Origin: Rathayibacter sp. SW19
GTDB lineage: Bacteria > Actinomycetota > Actinomycetes > Actinomycetales > Microbacteriaceae
Length of the DNA: 64,000 nucleotides
Direction: 5' to 3'
Assembly: GCF_030866825.1 (NCBI RefSeq)
Contig: NZ_CP133020.1
Coordinates: 2,542,001-2,606,000 of the forward strand
Position 1 is the first letter of the stretch, and each line of letters opens with the position of its first letter. Of the stretch, positions 63,034 to 64,000 are shown piece after piece. The notes under the pieces are model-generated. The model was given only the letters and a program-made list of their open reading frames with translations. It did not search any database and was not told the DNA's origin. The position numbers and the translations under genes are program-made.

Positions 63034-63299
63034 ATGGGGGGCGCTTCGCGCCGTTGTGGTGGTCGGAAGCGTCTTGTGGCTGGTTTTCGTGGGTCGCACA
63101 ATGGTGTTGTCGCGGTCGACGCCGGAAGGTCTTAGTGTCTTCAGCCTGATATCGAGCATGGTGTGGAGGGTTTCCACGGGAACCGTGGATTGGTGCTTCG
63201 AGCCCGTCTAGGAGAATCCTGCTTTTGCTTTTCCTACCCTCTCCGCGGCAACCGGCGCCGGCCGGCGCCGTCACGCTGCTGGTGTTGGAGGTGGCGATT
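63034..63299 (+). ncRNA. Candidate IS110 bridge RNA in the non-coding left end
   Basis: The 266 bp upstream of the transposase contain hairpins GGCGC-TTC-GCGCC (63040-63052) and TCCACGG-GAA-CCGTGGA (63173-63189; alternative GTGGA-GGGTT-TCCAC). A 7 bp stem TCGAGCA/TGCT(T)CGA (63152-63158 with 63194-63201) brackets the inner hairpin. There is also an 18 bp palindrome CGGCGCCGGCCGGCGCCG (63253-63270). The 12-mer TATCGAGCATGG occurs here (63150-63161) and at the palindrome edge (63026-63037). IS110 elements express a bridge RNA from this position; identity as such is inference. Confidence 0.45.
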
Positions 63300-64000
63300 A
63301 TGGGTATCGATGCGGGGATGGATGTTGTGCATCCTCGGTGCGCGGGAATGGATATTTCCAAGAATGATGCGAAGGTGTGCGTGCGTAGCCCGCTAGGTGG
63401 CAATGGGCGGTTCCGTTCGGTTGTGACAACGTATGGTGCTACCACGAACGAGGTGAAGCGATTGCGGGCCGATCTTGAGGCGGCCGAGGTGTCCCTGGTG
63501 GTGATGGAGGCGACCGGCGATTATTGGAAACCGTTCTTCTTCCCGCTGGAGCAGTCGCTGAATGTGCAGTTGGTCAACGCGAAGCAGGCCAAGAACATCC
63601 CGGGGCGTAAAACGGATGTGTCGGATGCGACGTGGCTTGCGAAGCTGGCCGCGTATGACCTCCTGAATGACTCGTTCGTTCCGCCGGAGCCGATCCGGCG
63701 GTTGCGGGATCTGACTCGAACGCGCACGCATTACGTGCAAGAGGCCAATCGTGAGTTCGCCCGGATCGAGAAGTGTTTGGAAGACGCCGGGATCAAACTC
63801 TCCTCGGTGGCCAGTTCCCTAACGACCAAGTCGTGTCGCACAATTTTGGACGCGATGGTGGCCGGGCAACGGGACCCGCACGTGCTTGCCGAGCTGGTCG
63901 AGCCCGGGATGCGAGTCAAGAACGCGGCGCTGGTGGAGGCTCTGACCGGCCGGTTCACCACCCACCACGAGTTCCTGATCGGTGAGCACCTGGCGACCAT
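63300..64000 (+). CDS. IS110-family transposase (N-terminal part, incomplete)
   Basis: 233 complete codons in frame to the window end. The RuvC-like DEDD residues are in AGMDISKNDAKV, VVMEATGDYWKP, and KTDVSDATWLAKL. The C-terminal serine-containing transposase_20 domain lies beyond the window. GGAGGTG is about 7 nt upstream of the ATG at 63300. IS110 recombinases use the RuvC-like and a Tnp serine domain together with a bridge RNA. Confidence 0.93.
   Translation, partial: MGIDAGMDVVHPRCAGMDISKNDAKVCVRSPLGGNGRFRSVVTTYGATTNEVKRLRADLEAAEVSLVVMEATGDYWKPFFFPLEQSLNVQLVNAKQAKNIPGRKTDVSDATWLAKLAAYDLLNDSFVPPEPIRRLRDLTRTRTHYVQEANREFARIEKCLEDAGIKLSSVASSLTTKSCRTILDAMVAGQRDPHVLAELVEPGMRVKNAALVEALTGRFTTHHEFLIGEHLAT

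Larger units (their letters stand above)
63033..64000 (+). mobile_element. IS110-family insertion sequence, left part (runs off window)
   Basis: The transposase ORF of an IS110-family element begins at 63300, and a non-coding stretch of about 265 bp precedes it. The left boundary is inferred to lie next to the REP-like palindrome near 63033, because the right arm stops matching the left arm there (the left has GGT before CTCGATACG, the right has CATGG after CGTATCGAG). IS110-family elements lack long terminal repeats, so the exact edge cannot be read. Confidence 0.7.

Noticed and set aside
63731..64000. Minus-strand open frame opposite the transposase
   Set aside because: The plus-strand frame has all IS110 motifs; the minus frame has none.

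Overview
The window is 64 kb of high-GC DNA that looks like the chromosome of a Microbacteriaceae actinobacterium (Leifsonia-like). Supporting signs are actinobacterial-type ValS and IleS, an ileS T-box, an rne-rplU-rpmA-obg-proB-proA-nadD-rsfS block, family-typical small genes (DUF4031, DUF4233) and many leaderless promoters. The genus is inferred from gene order and protein character; no search was run.

Layout. 1-13.2 kb (mostly minus): start of an unidentified gene, lepA, tam, an amidohydrolase, rpsT (plus), holA, comEC-comEA, leuS and pabB. 13.3-17.4 kb: an OpuB-type compatible-solute ABC operon (BA-BB-BD-BC) below a TetR gene. 17.6-20.9 kb (plus): App1-like phosphatase, AlkZ-like winged-helix protein, FUSC membrane protein. 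20.9-28.5 kb (minus): a sugar-uptake locus with LacI regulator, GH13 glucosidase, binding lipoprotein, two permeases and a GH3 lipoprotein, but no ATPase. 28.5-34.5 kb: UbiA-like prenyltransferase, DHA2 exporter, secreted transglycosylase-like protein, AlkA, and a serine beta-lactamase-fold lipoprotein. 34.5-45.1 kb (minus): RNase E/G, then rplU-rpmA-obg-proB-proA-nadD-rsfS, ending with tRNA-Ala(GGC). 45.5-51.9 kb: VKOR, then ileS-folC-DUF4233-ndk transcribed from a T-box leader. 52-60.8 kb: TetR/MHS transporter pair, valS, GNAT, an ArsR-small protein-MFS operon and a methyltransferase. 60.9-64 kb: M3 peptidase, a REP-like palindrome, and the left part of an IS110-family element.

The minus-strand housekeeping genes are tightly coupled by ATGA, GTGA or TTGA overlaps. 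At least ten genes have a TANNNT -10 hexamer ending 6-7 nt before the start codon, so leaderless translation appears common here.

Most notable: (1) the IS110 transposase starts next to a REP-like palindrome, and the roughly 265 nt between them fold into hairpins and repeat a 12-mer from the palindrome edge, making a candidate bridge RNA; (2) arrays of 13-14 bp direct repeats lie upstream of three unrelated genes (ArsR, opuBA, rplU), while 15 or 18 bp unit repeats modify protein ends or coding regions (ProA N-terminus, a Pro/Ala-rich membrane protein, the ndk 3' end); (3) the ileS T-box has a readable ATC specifier. No CRISPR array, rRNA or prophage was seen.
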